Below, piece by piece: positions 15,836 to 23,369 of a DNA stretch of 31,053 nt. Within the stretch, counting starts at the first letter, position 1. Each line of letters begins with the position of its first letter. The stretch covers positions 1-31,053 of the forward strand of contig NZ_JAHYSG010000135.1 of the NCBI RefSeq assembly GCF_022095675.1, in the 5' to 3' direction. The translations under genes and the position numbers were made by a program. The stretch comes from Dactylosporangium sp. AC04546 (lineage in GTDB: Bacteria; Actinomycetota; Actinomycetes; Mycobacteriales; Micromonosporaceae). The notes below the pieces were generated by a model. The model was given only the letters and a program-made list of their open reading frames with translations, had not been told where the DNA came from and searched no databases.

Positions 15836-17373
15836 GCTCCGGGGCTCACGAACGGGTAGGGCGCCCATTTCAGCACGATCGGTACCGTCTTGCGCAGCGC
15901 CGCCTGCCCCTTCTGGCTCTTGTCGCCGAGCCGCCGGACGCCGTTGTGGTCGAGGTGCAGCAGCGCGGCGGCGATGCGTCCGGCCATGACCGGGGTCGCG
16001 TACGAGGTACCCGAGGCGACCGCGAAACCCGACGTGAACGAGTCGCCGTCGACGGTCGCGCGCGGCTGCCCGGACGGGTCGAGCGTGCGCACCGCGGACT
16101 GCAGGCTGTTCTGCAGCGTGGTCGGCATCGTGCTCACCACCGCCGCGCCGCGCTGCCAGGCGGTGACCCACGGGCCGCCGTTGCTGAACAGCGCCACCGA
16201 GCGGCCGTCGGGGTTCAGCGCGCCGGTGCTGATCAACAGCGAGGGCTCGTCCTGCGGGCAGGTCGGCTTGGCCCACTGCTGACCGGCGAACGCGGCGGGG
16301 TACATCTCGCGGGTCGTGCCGTCGTTGCCGGCCGCCGCGACCACGACGACGCCGCGCCGGCTCAGCTCGCGGATCGGCGCCAGGACCAGCGGATCCCAGT
16401 CGGTCGCGTCCTTCGGGGACTCGTGGTAGTACCCCATGGAGATCGAGACGACGTCGATGCGCTGGCCCTGGTCCATCAGGATGGCCAGCTCCTCCAGCGC
16501 CAGGATCAGGTCGTGCTCGGCGATGAACCCGTTGGACCGCACGATCGGCAGCGACAGGATGTCGGCGTCGGGGCAGGCCATGTGGATGAGCCCGCAGATG
16601 AACGTGCCGTGCCCGGCGAGCGGGTCGCGGCGGCCGTCGAGCGGGCCGCTGATGTCGCCCATGTACTCGCCGAGGGGGTTGATCTCCTCAGGCGCCGGCC
16701 GGCTCGGGCGCCGCTGCAGGGTCCGGTGCGTCACGATCTTGTCGAGCCACGGGTGCGGGCCGCAGCCGGTGTCGATCACCGCGACGACCGGCCGCCGGTG
16801 GCCCTGCGGCACGGCGTGGCGGGCCGGCGGCGCGATGGTGAGGGCGACCGGGCGCGGGCCGGCGTAGGCGAGGTCGGCGTAGAGGCCCTCCTCGCCGTAG
16901 GGCTGCGGCGAGTCGTACGGCTGGGGCGAGTCGTACGGCAGCGGCACGTTCTGCCCGCCGACGAACAGCAGGTGGTTGAGCTGGATGTCGCGCAGCGCCT
17001 CGCGCTGGGCGACGCCCTCGGCCCGGGCCGCGGCGCGCTGGCGGACCTGCCAGGCGTCGACCGTCGCCGCCGACTGCGGCACGAACCGCAGCAGCGCCGC
17101 CCCGCTCGGGCCGACCGTGTCGACCGGCACGGTCGCCAGGCCGAGGTCGGTCGCGGCGGCGTGGACAAGGTGCGCGGCGACCGGGTTGCCGGCCGCGACG
17201 AGCAGCTGGTCACCGGCGTACACGGTCGGGCGGATGACCTGGTCCGGCAGCCGCGTCGCGGTCACCGGGTCGAGCACGCGGGCGCCGCCGCGGGCGAGGC
17301 GCCCGGCGGAGGGGTACACCGGGTCGATGTCGCCGCGGGGGCGGTCCTGAGGGTCACGGTGGAACTGCACCAT
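15832..17373 (-). CDS. S8 subtilisin-like serine protease without signal peptide
   Basis: A 513-residue protease. ATG 17373 is chosen because GGAG sits 9 nt upstream and the protein begins with a soluble, charged segment (MVQFHRDPQDRPRGD); no signal peptide or membrane anchor is seen, so it probably acts in the cytoplasm. The catalytic set is complete: Asp201 in VVAVIDTGCG, His255 in AGHGTFICGL, oxyanion Asn350 in VAAAGNDG and Ser457 in SGTSYATPV. An N-terminal region of about 190 residues precedes the catalytic domain and could be a propeptide or partner-binding domain. It holds a short repeat PYDSPQPYDSPQPYG (146-160). The gene starts 24 bp after the small beta-rich gene. Most actinobacterial subtilisins are secreted, so a cytoplasmic one beside a CHAT protease and a sigma factor is notable. 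Confidence 0.92.
   Translation of the reverse strand: MVQFHRDPQDRPRGDIDPVYPSAGRLARGGARVLDPVTATRLPDQVIRPTVYAGDQLLVAAGNPVAAHLVHAAATDLGLATVPVDTVGPSGAALLRFVPQSAATVDAWQVRQRAAARAEGVAQREALRDIQLNHLLFVGGQNVPLPYDSPQPYDSPQPYGEEGLYADLAYAGPRPVALTIAPPARHAVPQGHRRPVVAVIDTGCGPHPWLDKIVTHRTLQRRPSRPAPEEINPLGEYMGDISGPLDGRRDPLAGHGTFICGLIHMACPDADILSLPIVRSNGFIAEHDLILALEELAILMDQGQRIDVVSISMGYYHESPKDATDWDPLVLAPIRELSRRGVVVVAAAGNDGTTREMYPAAFAGQQWAKPTCPQDEPSLLISTGALNPDGRSVALFSNGGPWVTAWQRGAAVVSTMPTTLQNSLQSAVRTLDPSGQPRATVDGDSFTSGFAVASGTSYATPVMAGRIAAALLHLDHNGVRRLGDKSQKGQAALRKTVPIVLKWAPYPFVSPGA
16903..16938. repeat. 18-bp tandem repeat in the subtilisin gene
   Basis: Two 18-bp units (16903-16920 and 16921-16938) differ at one base and encode PYDSPQ twice, residues 146-157. 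The proline-rich stretch lies about 45 residues before the catalytic Asp and may be a flexible linker or processing site. Confidence 0.75.
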
Positions 17374-17396
17374 GTGCCTGCACTCCAATGCGGTGG

Positions 17397-17855
17397 TTAC
17401 AGGGTGAACGCGGGCGTGATCACGGGCCGGCCCAGCCGGGCCGCCGCGGGCTCGACGACCAGGTGGACGAGCCCCTCGGGGATGCGGCCGAACGCGAAGC
17501 GGCCGTCGTCGTCGGCGTCGGCCTCGTGGACGACGTCGCGGGTGTGCAGCTGGACGTGCAGTGCCGCGGCCGGGGTCAGCCAGCCGTCGAGGCGCCGGTG
17601 CCGGCCGTCGGCGGAGATGGTCACCATGACCGTCAGCTCCGAGGACGTGAACGAGATCGTCGAGGCGCGCTCCGCGGCACCGGTGCCCCGGGCGCCGGCT
17701 CCGGCCGGCATCCGCTGCAGGGCCATGATCTCGACGTCGAGGTCCTCCAGCGCGAGCCGGAACAGCACCCGCTCGGCGAGGTCGCCGGGCACCGGGTCGA
17801 GCCGCTGCCACATCCCCCGGAGCCGGTCCATCAGCAGCTGTTCGGCGGGGGTCAT
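17397..17855 (-). CDS. Small protein with a carboxypeptidase-regulatory-like beta domain; candidate sigma partner
   Basis: A 152-residue soluble protein. I start it at ATG 17855, which overlaps the sigma stop (ATGA) and has GGAG 6 nt upstream; an ATG four codons earlier is less well placed. Residues 1-45 are helical (MTPAEQLLMDRLRGMWQRLD). From about 65 on it is beta-rich: TISFTSSELTVMVTIS, then LHVQLHTRDVVHEADADDDG, FAFGRIPEGLVHLVVEP. The DDDGRFAFGRIPEG turn is like carboxypeptidase regulatory-like (CarboxypepD_reg) sandwiches. It lacks the HxxxCxxC motif of zinc anti-sigma factors and any membrane helix. Its place directly after the sigma gene suggests it is the sigma partner or a protease substrate, which is inference. 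Confidence 0.85.
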   Translation of the reverse strand: MTPAEQLLMDRLRGMWQRLDPVPGDLAERVLFRLALEDLDVEIMALQRMPAGAGARGTGAAERASTISFTSSELTVMVTISADGRHRRLDGWLTPAAALHVQLHTRDVVHEADADDDGRFAFGRIPEGLVHLVVEPAAARLGRPVITPAFTL

Positions 17856-18445
17856 GGCGTGCTCCATTCGGGGTCGTCGTCGAGCCGGCGGCGCAGCTTG
17901 TCCAGGCAGCGTGCGCGGGTCGGGCCGATCGCGCCGACCGGCATCGCGAGCTCAGCCGACAGCGTCGCGTATCCCGGCCGGTCGGCGAACGCGATGATCC
18001 GCAGCAGCCGGCGGCAGCGGTCCGGCAGCGTCGCCACGTGCCGCCACAGCCGCCGCGCCTCGTCGCCGGTGAGCACGTCCGGCTCCGGCCCGGCCGCCGG
18101 CGGCGTCAGGTCGTCCACCGTGGACAGCTCGACCGGCTGCTCCTGGCGGCCCTGGCCGGCGACCCGCCACGCCTCGCGCCGGGCGGTGAGCGTGATCCAC
18201 CGCCAGACGGCCTCCGGCTCGCGGATCCGGCCCGCGCCGCGCACCAGCGCCAGCCAGGTCGACTGGATGGTGTCCTCGGCCGCGTCGCGGTCCAGGCCGT
18301 AGCCGCGCACGATCTGCCACAGCGCCGGCGTGAGCAGGCGGACGAGCCGGTCGAGGCCTGCCGGGTCACCGTCGTCGCGCCACGCGACGAACGCGTCGGT
18401 GGCGTCGACCCACGGGGTGGCGCTGTCCGCCGCCGGCACCGTCAT
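17852..18445 (-). CDS. ECF-type RNA polymerase sigma factor
   Basis: A 197-residue sigma-70-family factor made of regions 2 and 4. Region 2 is seen at about 33-95 (LVRLLTPALWQIVRGYGLDR, AAEDTIQSTWLALV, AVWRWITLTARREAWRV), and region 4 with its helix-turn-helix at about 130-190 (LPDRCRRLLRIIAF, LSAELAMPVGAIGPTRARCL). ATG 18445 is secure because AGGAGGAGG sits 5 nt upstream. It leads a four-gene operon with the small beta protein, subtilisin and CHAT protease. No classical anti-sigma gene is beside it. It should direct RNA polymerase to promoters of a regulon that may include its own operon. It follows the metallophosphoesterase gene by 86 bp; no convincing ECF promoter is recognised there. Confidence 0.92.
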   Translation of the reverse strand: MTVPAADSATPWVDATDAFVAWRDDGDPAGLDRLVRLLTPALWQIVRGYGLDRDAAEDTIQSTWLALVRGAGRIREPEAVWRWITLTARREAWRVAGQGRQEQPVELSTVDDLTPPAAGPEPDVLTGDEARRLWRHVATLPDRCRRLLRIIAFADRPGYATLSAELAMPVGAIGPTRARCLDKLRRRLDDDPEWSTP

Positions 18446-18531
18446 CCGGTCCTCCTCCTGCGCGCCCTACCTGGAGTTTCACCTTCAAGAGGGGGCGCTG
18501 GGCGGCCTGATACGCACCGGCGGAGAAAATC

Positions 18532-19665
18532 TTACGGCGAGCGCAGCTCCACGAGGGTCACGTCGGGCGGCGAGCCGACCCGCACGGGCGGTCCCCAGAA
18601 GCCGGCGCCGTTCGTCACGTACACCGGCATCCCGCCGACCGTCCCCAGCCCGCTCACGATCGGCTGCGACGCCGCCACCACATGGCCGAACGGCCACAGC
18701 TGCCCGCCGTGCGTGTGCCCGGACAGTTGCAGGCCGACGCCCCGCCGGGCCGCCTCGACGGCCTGGACCGGCTGGTGGGCGAGCAGGACGGTGGGCCGGG
18801 CCGGGTCGCGGCCGCCGAGCGCGCGGTCGTAGTCGGGCGGGTCGCCGACCGTGCCGCCGGTGGCGTCGTTGACGCCGGCGAGGTACAACTCGTCCAGCTC
18901 GACCCGCTCGTTGCGCAGGACCCGCAGGCCCAGCTCGCCGACCTCCTCGATCCAGGCCTCGTGGCCCGAGAAGTACTCGTGGTTGCCGGTGACGAAATAG
19001 GCGTTGCGCAGGTCCCGCAGGGGTTCCACGGCGGATCCGAGGGTTTCGACGGTACCGTCGACAAGATCGCCGACCACCGCGACCACGTCGGCGTCGAGCG
19101 CGTTCACCGCCCGCACGACCCGCTCGGTGTGGCTGCGGCCGCGCAGCGGGCCCAGGTGGATGTCGGAGACCAGCGCGATCCTGAACCCGTCGAGGCGGCG
19201 GGGGAGCCGGGCCAGGGGGATCTGGACCCACCGGGTGCGGGGCGGCCCGAGCGCGCTCGCCATCCCGGCGCCGGTGACGGCCGCGGCCGCGAGCCCGGCG
19301 GTGATGGCGGCGCCCCGGGCGATGAGCAGCCGGCGGCCCTCGTCGGCCGGCCGGGTCACCCGAGGCACGCGGGTCGCCAGCAGAACGGGCAGCTCCAGGG
19401 CCAGCAGGGCCAGGGCGAGGTACGCGCAGAGCCCGAGCCACACGTACCCGGGCCAGGCCACGACGCGTTCGAGGATCGGCTCGTACCGCCGGGGCAGCGC
19501 CCGGTTGCCGACCGCCGTCACCGCCAGCAGGAGCCCGAGGCCGGCGAACACCCAGCGGCCGATCCGGCGCGCCTTCGCGCTGGTGGTGACGGAGCGGAAG
19601 AGCCGCAGCCAGAGGTACCAGTGCAGGATCACGACCACGACCAGCACAGCGGCGGCAAAAACCAT
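18532..19665 (-). CDS. Membrane-anchored metallophosphoesterase
   Basis: A 377-residue protein with four N-terminal transmembrane helices (about 5-24, 36-55, 72-98, 113-135) and a C-terminal calcineurin-like phosphoesterase domain. Metal ligands are complete: Asp168/His170 in SDIHLG, Asp200 in GDLVDG, Asn228/His229 in GNHEYFSG, His297, and His317/His319 in GHTHGGQ. This architecture resembles YkuE/YaeI-type membrane enzymes active on lipid or nucleotide phosphates; the substrate is unknown. ATG 19665 has no ribosome-binding site and lies only 15 bp from the divergent decarboxylase start. The sigma operon lies 86 bp downstream on the same strand and could be read through. Confidence 0.9.
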   Translation of the reverse strand: MVFAAAVLVVVVILHWYLWLRLFRSVTTSAKARRIGRWVFAGLGLLLAVTAVGNRALPRRYEPILERVVAWPGYVWLGLCAYLALALLALELPVLLATRVPRVTRPADEGRRLLIARGAAITAGLAAAAVTGAGMASALGPPRTRWVQIPLARLPRRLDGFRIALVSDIHLGPLRGRSHTERVVRAVNALDADVVAVVGDLVDGTVETLGSAVEPLRDLRNAYFVTGNHEYFSGHEAWIEEVGELGLRVLRNERVELDELYLAGVNDATGGTVGDPPDYDRALGGRDPARPTVLLAHQPVQAVEAARRGVGLQLSGHTHGGQLWPFGHVVAASQPIVSGLGTVGGMPVYVTNGAGFWGPPVRVGSPPDVTLVELRSP

Positions 19666-19680
19666 GCCACAGTGTTGCGC

Positions 19681-21087
19681 ATGGCGGATCCACTGCACGA
19701 GCGGGACGAGGCGCTGCCGGCCCTGCGGCAGGTGTACGACGCGGCCGGCCCCTATCTGGACGGGCTCGCGGAGCGGCTGGTCCACGACCGGGTGGCCGAG
19801 CCGCTGCTCGACCGGCTCGGCGGCCCGCTGCCGGAGACCGGCCGCGGCACCGCGGCGGCCGTCGAGGAGCTGTTGCGGGTCGGCACCGCGACCGCCACGG
19901 CCTCGGCCGGCCCGCGGTTCTTCCACTTCGTGATCGGCGGGTCGACCCCGGCCGCGCTCGCCGCCGACTGGGTCGTGTCGCTGCTCGACCAGAACGCGTT
20001 CGTCAAGGCGTCGTCCCGCTTCGCCGACGCCGCCGAGCGGGTCGCCCTCGACTGGCTGCGGCAGCTGTTCGGCCTGCCCGCGGGCTGGGGCGGCGCGCTC
20101 ACCGCGAGCGCCACGTTCGCCAACGTCGCCGGCCTGACCCTGGCCACCCACTGGTGGGCCGAGCGGCACGGCGCCGACCTGGCCGCAGACGGCCTGGCCG
20201 GGCTGCCCCGCATGCCGGTGCTGGCGACCCGGCTGCTGCACCCGAGCGCCCGCAAGGCACTCCAGCTCATCGGCCACGGCAAGGACACCGCCGAGATCTT
20301 CGACGCGCCGGCCGAGCTGGGTGGCCGCCTCCGCGACCTGGGCGCCCCGGCGGTGATCATCGCGACCGCCGGCGAGCCGAACGCGGGCGCCTTCGACTCC
20401 CTGGAAGATCTCGCCGAGCTTGCCGAGCAGCACGGGGCCTGGCTGCACGTCGACGGCGCGTTCGGGCTGTTCGCGGCCCTGTCGCCGCGGACCGCCCACC
20501 TCACCGCCGGCGTCGAGCGGGCCGACTCGGTCGCCGCCGACGCGCACAAGTGGCTCAACGTGCCCTACGAGAGCGGCTTCGTGCTGGTCCGCGACCCGTC
20601 CCGGCTCGGCGCCGCGTTCGGCATGCCCGGCGCCCCCTACCTGCCCGGCCCCGACGATCCGCGCGGCGGCTTCGGGCTGCTCGGCCCCGAGTCGTCCCGC
20701 CGCGCCCGGGCCCTGCCGATCTGGGCCACCCTGGCCGCGTACGGCCGCGACGGCTACCGGGCCATGGTCGAGCGGCACTGCGACCTGGCCCGGCACCTGG
20801 CCGCCGCCGTCGACGCCGCCCCCGACCTGGAGCGGCTCGCCGAGGTCCCGCTCAACGTGGTCTGCTTCCGGTACCGCCCGCCCGGGCTGGCGGAGCCCGA
20901 GCTGGACGCGCTGAACCGCCGGCTCGCCGAGGAGCTGCTCGACGACGGCCGGGTCTACGCCGGCGGCACCGTCCACGAGGGCCGCGCCGCGCTGCGCCCC
21001 GCGATCAGCAACTGGCGCACCACGGAGGCCGACCTGGACCTGCTGGTCGCGGTCGTGCGCGAGCTGGGCGCTAAAGCCGCGCCCTGA
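19681..21087 (+). CDS. PLP-dependent group II decarboxylase
   Basis: A 468-residue cytoplasmic enzyme of the aromatic-amino-acid/glutamate decarboxylase fold. The PLP site is clear: WLHVDGAFG with the ring-contacting Asp, and the Schiff-base Lys290 in DAHKWLN. FFHFVIGGSTPAALAADW near residue 80 and the late EGRAALRPAISNWRTT are also typical of this family. The substrate (amino acid or related acid) cannot be read from sequence. ATG 19681 has no ribosome-binding site and is 15 bp from the divergent phosphoesterase start, so a leaderless mRNA is likely. No biosynthetic gene cluster surrounds it. Confidence 0.88.
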   Translation: MADPLHERDEALPALRQVYDAAGPYLDGLAERLVHDRVAEPLLDRLGGPLPETGRGTAAAVEELLRVGTATATASAGPRFFHFVIGGSTPAALAADWVVSLLDQNAFVKASSRFADAAERVALDWLRQLFGLPAGWGGALTASATFANVAGLTLATHWWAERHGADLAADGLAGLPRMPVLATRLLHPSARKALQLIGHGKDTAEIFDAPAELGGRLRDLGAPAVIIATAGEPNAGAFDSLEDLAELAEQHGAWLHVDGAFGLFAALSPRTAHLTAGVERADSVAADAHKWLNVPYESGFVLVRDPSRLGAAFGMPGAPYLPGPDDPRGGFGLLGPESSRRARALPIWATLAAYGRDGYRAMVERHCDLARHLAAAVDAAPDLERLAEVPLNVVCFRYRPPGLAEPELDALNRRLAEELLDDGRVYAGGTVHEGRAALRPAISNWRTTEADLDLLVAVVRELGAKAAP

Positions 21088-21105
21088 GCCGCCGATTGGA
21101 CGGTC

Positions 21106-21401
21106 GTGCTGCTCAGGGCCTATGTCGGGTACTGCCTCACGCCCGACTCGCCGGTGCGGACCGTGCTGTGGACGGCGATCGCGCTGTCCTCGGGCCGGGG
21201 CAGTCGGCGCTCGCCCGCGCGATCCTCGACCTCGCCGATGCCCTCGGCCTCCAGGTGGTGGCCGAGGGCATCGAGGACGCGGCCCAGGCGGCCGAGCTGC
21301 GCCGGCTGGGCTGCCCCATCGGGCAGGGCTTCCACTTCTCCCGGGCGGTGCCGGCCGAGGAGTTCGGGGTGCTGCTGTCCGGCGGGGCGTTCGCGCTGGT
21401 G
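21106..21401 (+). pseudogene. Remnant of a membrane GGDEF/EAL cyclic-di-GMP protein
   Basis: Two pieces in different frames remain. The first (21106-21195) reads MLLRAYVGYCLTPDSP then RTVLWTAIALSSG, like the first membrane helix region of membrane-bound GGDEF-EAL proteins. The second (21201-21401) reads LARAILDLADALGLQVVAEG, then IEDAAQAAELRRLGCPIGQG and FHFSRAVPAEEF, which is the unmistakable C-terminus of an EAL phosphodiesterase domain. About 500 or more codons in between are missing and the frame shifts at the join, so an internal deletion removed the enzyme. The original stop is also gone: the frame runs into the next gene on the other strand. Both pieces keep high GC3, so the loss may be fairly recent. 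Confidence 0.75.
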
Positions 21402-21404
21402 AGG

Positions 21405-22508
21405 TCAGCTGCCGGTGCAGATCACGCCGGGTGTGCCGCTGGTGCCGCTGCCGATGAACCCGTAGCTCGCCGTCGCGCCGGGTGCCAGCGCGCCGTTCCA
21501 CGGCGCGTTCACCGCGGTCACGGTCGCGCCGCTCTGGGTGAGCGTCGTGCCCCACGACTGCTGGACCTGCTCACCGGCGGTGAAGGTGAACCGCGTGGTC
21601 CAGGCGGTGATCGCCTTGCTGCCGCTGTTGCGGACGGTGACCTCGCCCTGGAACCCGCCCGGCCACTGCCCGACGACCTTGTACGTGGCGGTGCAGGCCG
21701 CGGTGCCGTTGCTGGCGCTGGCGCTGGCGCTCGGGCTGGGGCTCGTGCTCTTGCTGGGGCTCGGGCTGGTGTTCGGGGTGGTGCTGCCGCTCGGCGACGG
21801 CTGGACCCCGCCGAGGGCCCTGGTGAGCGGCGGGTACCACTTGTCGGCCATCTTGCGGATGCCGGAGTCGTTCGGGTGCACGCCGTCGCCGGTGTCGGTG
21901 GCCGAGACCCAGCCGGTCCACTGGTCGACGACCGTGATCGGCGACGCGGCGGTGGTCTTGCCGGCCGCCCAGCCGGGGATGGCGTTGTTCAGCGCCACGG
22001 TCCGGGCCGCGCACTCCGGGCAGCTCGGCGGGTCGACCGGGATGATCTGGGCGACGAGGACGCGCATCGCGGGGTTGGACGCCCGCATCTGGTCGACGAG
22101 CTTGGAGTACGCAGCGAGGATCGTGTCCGTGGACCGGTTGCTCCACACGTCGTTGGTGCCGAAGTGCATGAGCACGATGTCGGGGTGGGTCGCCGAGAGC
22201 CAGCCCGGCAGCAGGTTCTGGTTCGCCACGTCGGTGACGAGCGCGCCGCCGTGCCCCTCGCCGTCGCCGTCGTAGGCGATCCCGCAGCCCTGCGGCGGCT
22301 GGGTGCCGACGAAGTCGATGTTGGTGTACCCGCCGTTCTGCAACGCCTGCCAGAGCAGCGCCCGCCAGCAGCCCGGGTTGCCGGTGATCGAGTCGCCGAG
22401 CGGCATGATCCGCACCGGCGTGGCCGCGGAGGCGTTGGGCAGGGCCATGAACACGGTCGCTGCCGCGGCGGCGACGACCGCGGCGATCGCGACGACGAGT
22501 CGGCGCAT
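21405..22508 (-). CDS. Secreted SGNH/GDSL hydrolase with CBM2
   Basis: A 367-residue exported esterase. GGAGGGAG 6 nt before ATG 22508 fixes the start; a signal peptide follows (MRRLVVAIAAVVAAAAATVF ending near ASA-A). The catalytic residues of the SGNH fold are seen: Ser40 in LGDSITG, Asn119 in HFGTNDVW, and Asp208/His211 in DGVHPND. A Pro/Ser/Thr linker (about 237-266, built of SPSPS units) leads to a family 2 carbohydrate-binding module (about 271-367: CTATYKVVGQWPGGFQGEVT, AWTTRFTF, WNGALAPGA). The enzyme probably removes acyl groups from plant polysaccharide held by the CBM (CE3-like, inference). It begins divergently from a membrane-anchored unknown. Confidence 0.92.
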   Translation of the reverse strand: MRRLVVAIAAVVAAAAATVFMALPNASAATPVRIMPLGDSITGNPGCWRALLWQALQNGGYTNIDFVGTQPPQGCGIAYDGDGEGHGGALVTDVANQNLLPGWLSATHPDIVLMHFGTNDVWSNRSTDTILAAYSKLVDQMRASNPAMRVLVAQIIPVDPPSCPECAARTVALNNAIPGWAAGKTTAASPITVVDQWTGWVSATDTGDGVHPNDSGIRKMADKWYPPLTRALGGVQPSPSGSTTPNTSPSPSKSTSPSPSASASASNGTAACTATYKVVGQWPGGFQGEVTVRNSGSKAITAWTTRFTFTAGEQVQQSWGTTLTQSGATVTAVNAPWNGALAPGATASYGFIGSGTSGTPGVICTGS

Positions 22509-22610
22509 TGAGGGCTCCCTCCGGGACGGCGCTGTTGCCCGGGGGAGTCAAGCAGCAGTGTCGAAGGGCTTCAATGCCTCTGCCGCCCGCCCGGCCGTGA
22601 CCTGCGGACC

Positions 22611-22631
22611 GCCCGTGAACCTTTCACGGGC
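22611..22631. promoter_or_regulatory. Perfect hairpin or operator in the 22.5-22.7 kb divergent region
   Basis: GCCCGTGAA (22611-22619) and TTCACGGGC (22623-22631) are exact complements around a 3-base loop. The site is 50 bp upstream of the start codon at 22681 and about 100 bp upstream of the SGNH gene. It may be an operator or a leader hairpin. A second, imperfect palindrome TCGAAGGGCTTCAA lies at about 22560-22573, nearer the SGNH gene. Confidence 0.45.
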
Positions 22632-22680
22632 GCGGGTGTGGCATCCTCTTTCCCCAACGGGTGGGTAACGGGGAGGAACC

Positions 22681-23352
22681 ATGACCCAGTGGAGCAACGG
22701 CTATCAGCAGCAGCCACCGCCGCAGTACTACGCGCCGCCGCCACCCCCGCCGCCGCGGCGCAACACGGTGGCCGTGGCCCTGATCGCCAGCCTCTCCCTG
22801 CTCGTGGTCCTGGTGGTCGCCATCGTCGTGGTGATCGCCGTGCGCCGCGGTGACGACGAGGGCTCGACCGCGACCCCGGCGTCGTCGGCGACGAGCCAGT
22901 CGGGCCCGGTCGACACGTGCCTGGTCGGGAACTGGCGGCAGTCGCAGTACGCGGCGACGATGGACTTCTCGTCGATCTCCGACGCGAAGGACAAGCCGCT
23001 GGGCACGGTCCGGGTGACGGGCAGCGGCCGCCTGTGGCGCATCACGGCGGACGGCAAGGCCACGGAGGACTTCACCTCGACCCGCTACAGCGGCCGCACC
23101 GACGACGGCCGCGTCGTCGACATGACGTTCACGGGCACGAACGAGTGGACCCTGAAGACCCAGGGCGGCCAGTTGCTGTTCGTGTCGACGGGCAGCACGG
23201 TGGAGCTGACGATCACGGTCGACGGCAAGCAGGCCGAGCGGACCAAGGTCGAGCCGCACAACAACCCGCAGCCGTACGCGTGCCTGCCCAACTCGTGGAA
23301 GACCCAGTCGCTGACCGACACCACGGCCTCGGCCCAGTACGACCGCGTCTGA
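22681..23352 (+). CDS. Proline-rich, single-span membrane protein with extracellular beta domain
   Basis: A 223-residue protein with GGGGAGGA just before ATG 22681. The cytoplasmic head is Gln/Tyr/Pro-rich (GYQQQPPPQYYAPPPPPPPR), followed by one helix (about 29-54, VAVALIASLSLLVVLVVAIV) and an extracytoplasmic domain of about 150 residues. That domain is beta-rich with repeated short strands (LVGNWRQSQ, GTVRVTGSGRLWRITADG, VVDMTFTGTNEWTL, STVELTITVDG), suggesting a lipocalin-like barrel, and has two cysteines (CLVGNW and YACLPNSW) that could join its ends. Function is unknown. Many actinobacterial surface proteins share the proline-rich head and single helix. Confidence 0.85.
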   Translation: MTQWSNGYQQQPPPQYYAPPPPPPPRRNTVAVALIASLSLLVVLVVAIVVVIAVRRGDDEGSTATPASSATSQSGPVDTCLVGNWRQSQYAATMDFSSISDAKDKPLGTVRVTGSGRLWRITADGKATEDFTSTRYSGRTDDGRVVDMTFTGTNEWTLKTQGGQLLFVSTGSTVELTITVDGKQAERTKVEPHNNPQPYACLPNSWKTQSLTDTTASAQYDRV

Positions 23353-23369
23353 CCCGCACGGCACGTCTT

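Noticed and set aside
12544..17997. A plus-strand frame open for about 1,800 codons
   Set aside because: It is antisense to the CHAT, subtilisin and small beta-protein genes; its product is Arg/Gly/Val-rich low-complexity sequence, as expected when stop codons are rare in GC-rich DNA.
13093..18445. A type III-E CRISPR locus
   Set aside because: There is a TPR-CHAT protease and an ECF sigma factor, but no gRAMP effector, no CRISPR repeats and no recognisable Csx30, so the resemblance is only in logic.
19046..19061. A perfect 16-bp palindrome TCGACGGTACCGTCGA
   Set aside because: It lies inside the phosphoesterase active-site region (GDLVDGTVE) and is explained by coding for Val-Asp-Gly-Thr-Val; no second copy is seen.
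21715..21790. Simple repeat in the SGNH-CBM2 gene
   Set aside because: It codes for the Ser/Pro/Thr linker normal for CBM2 enzymes and needs no other explanation.
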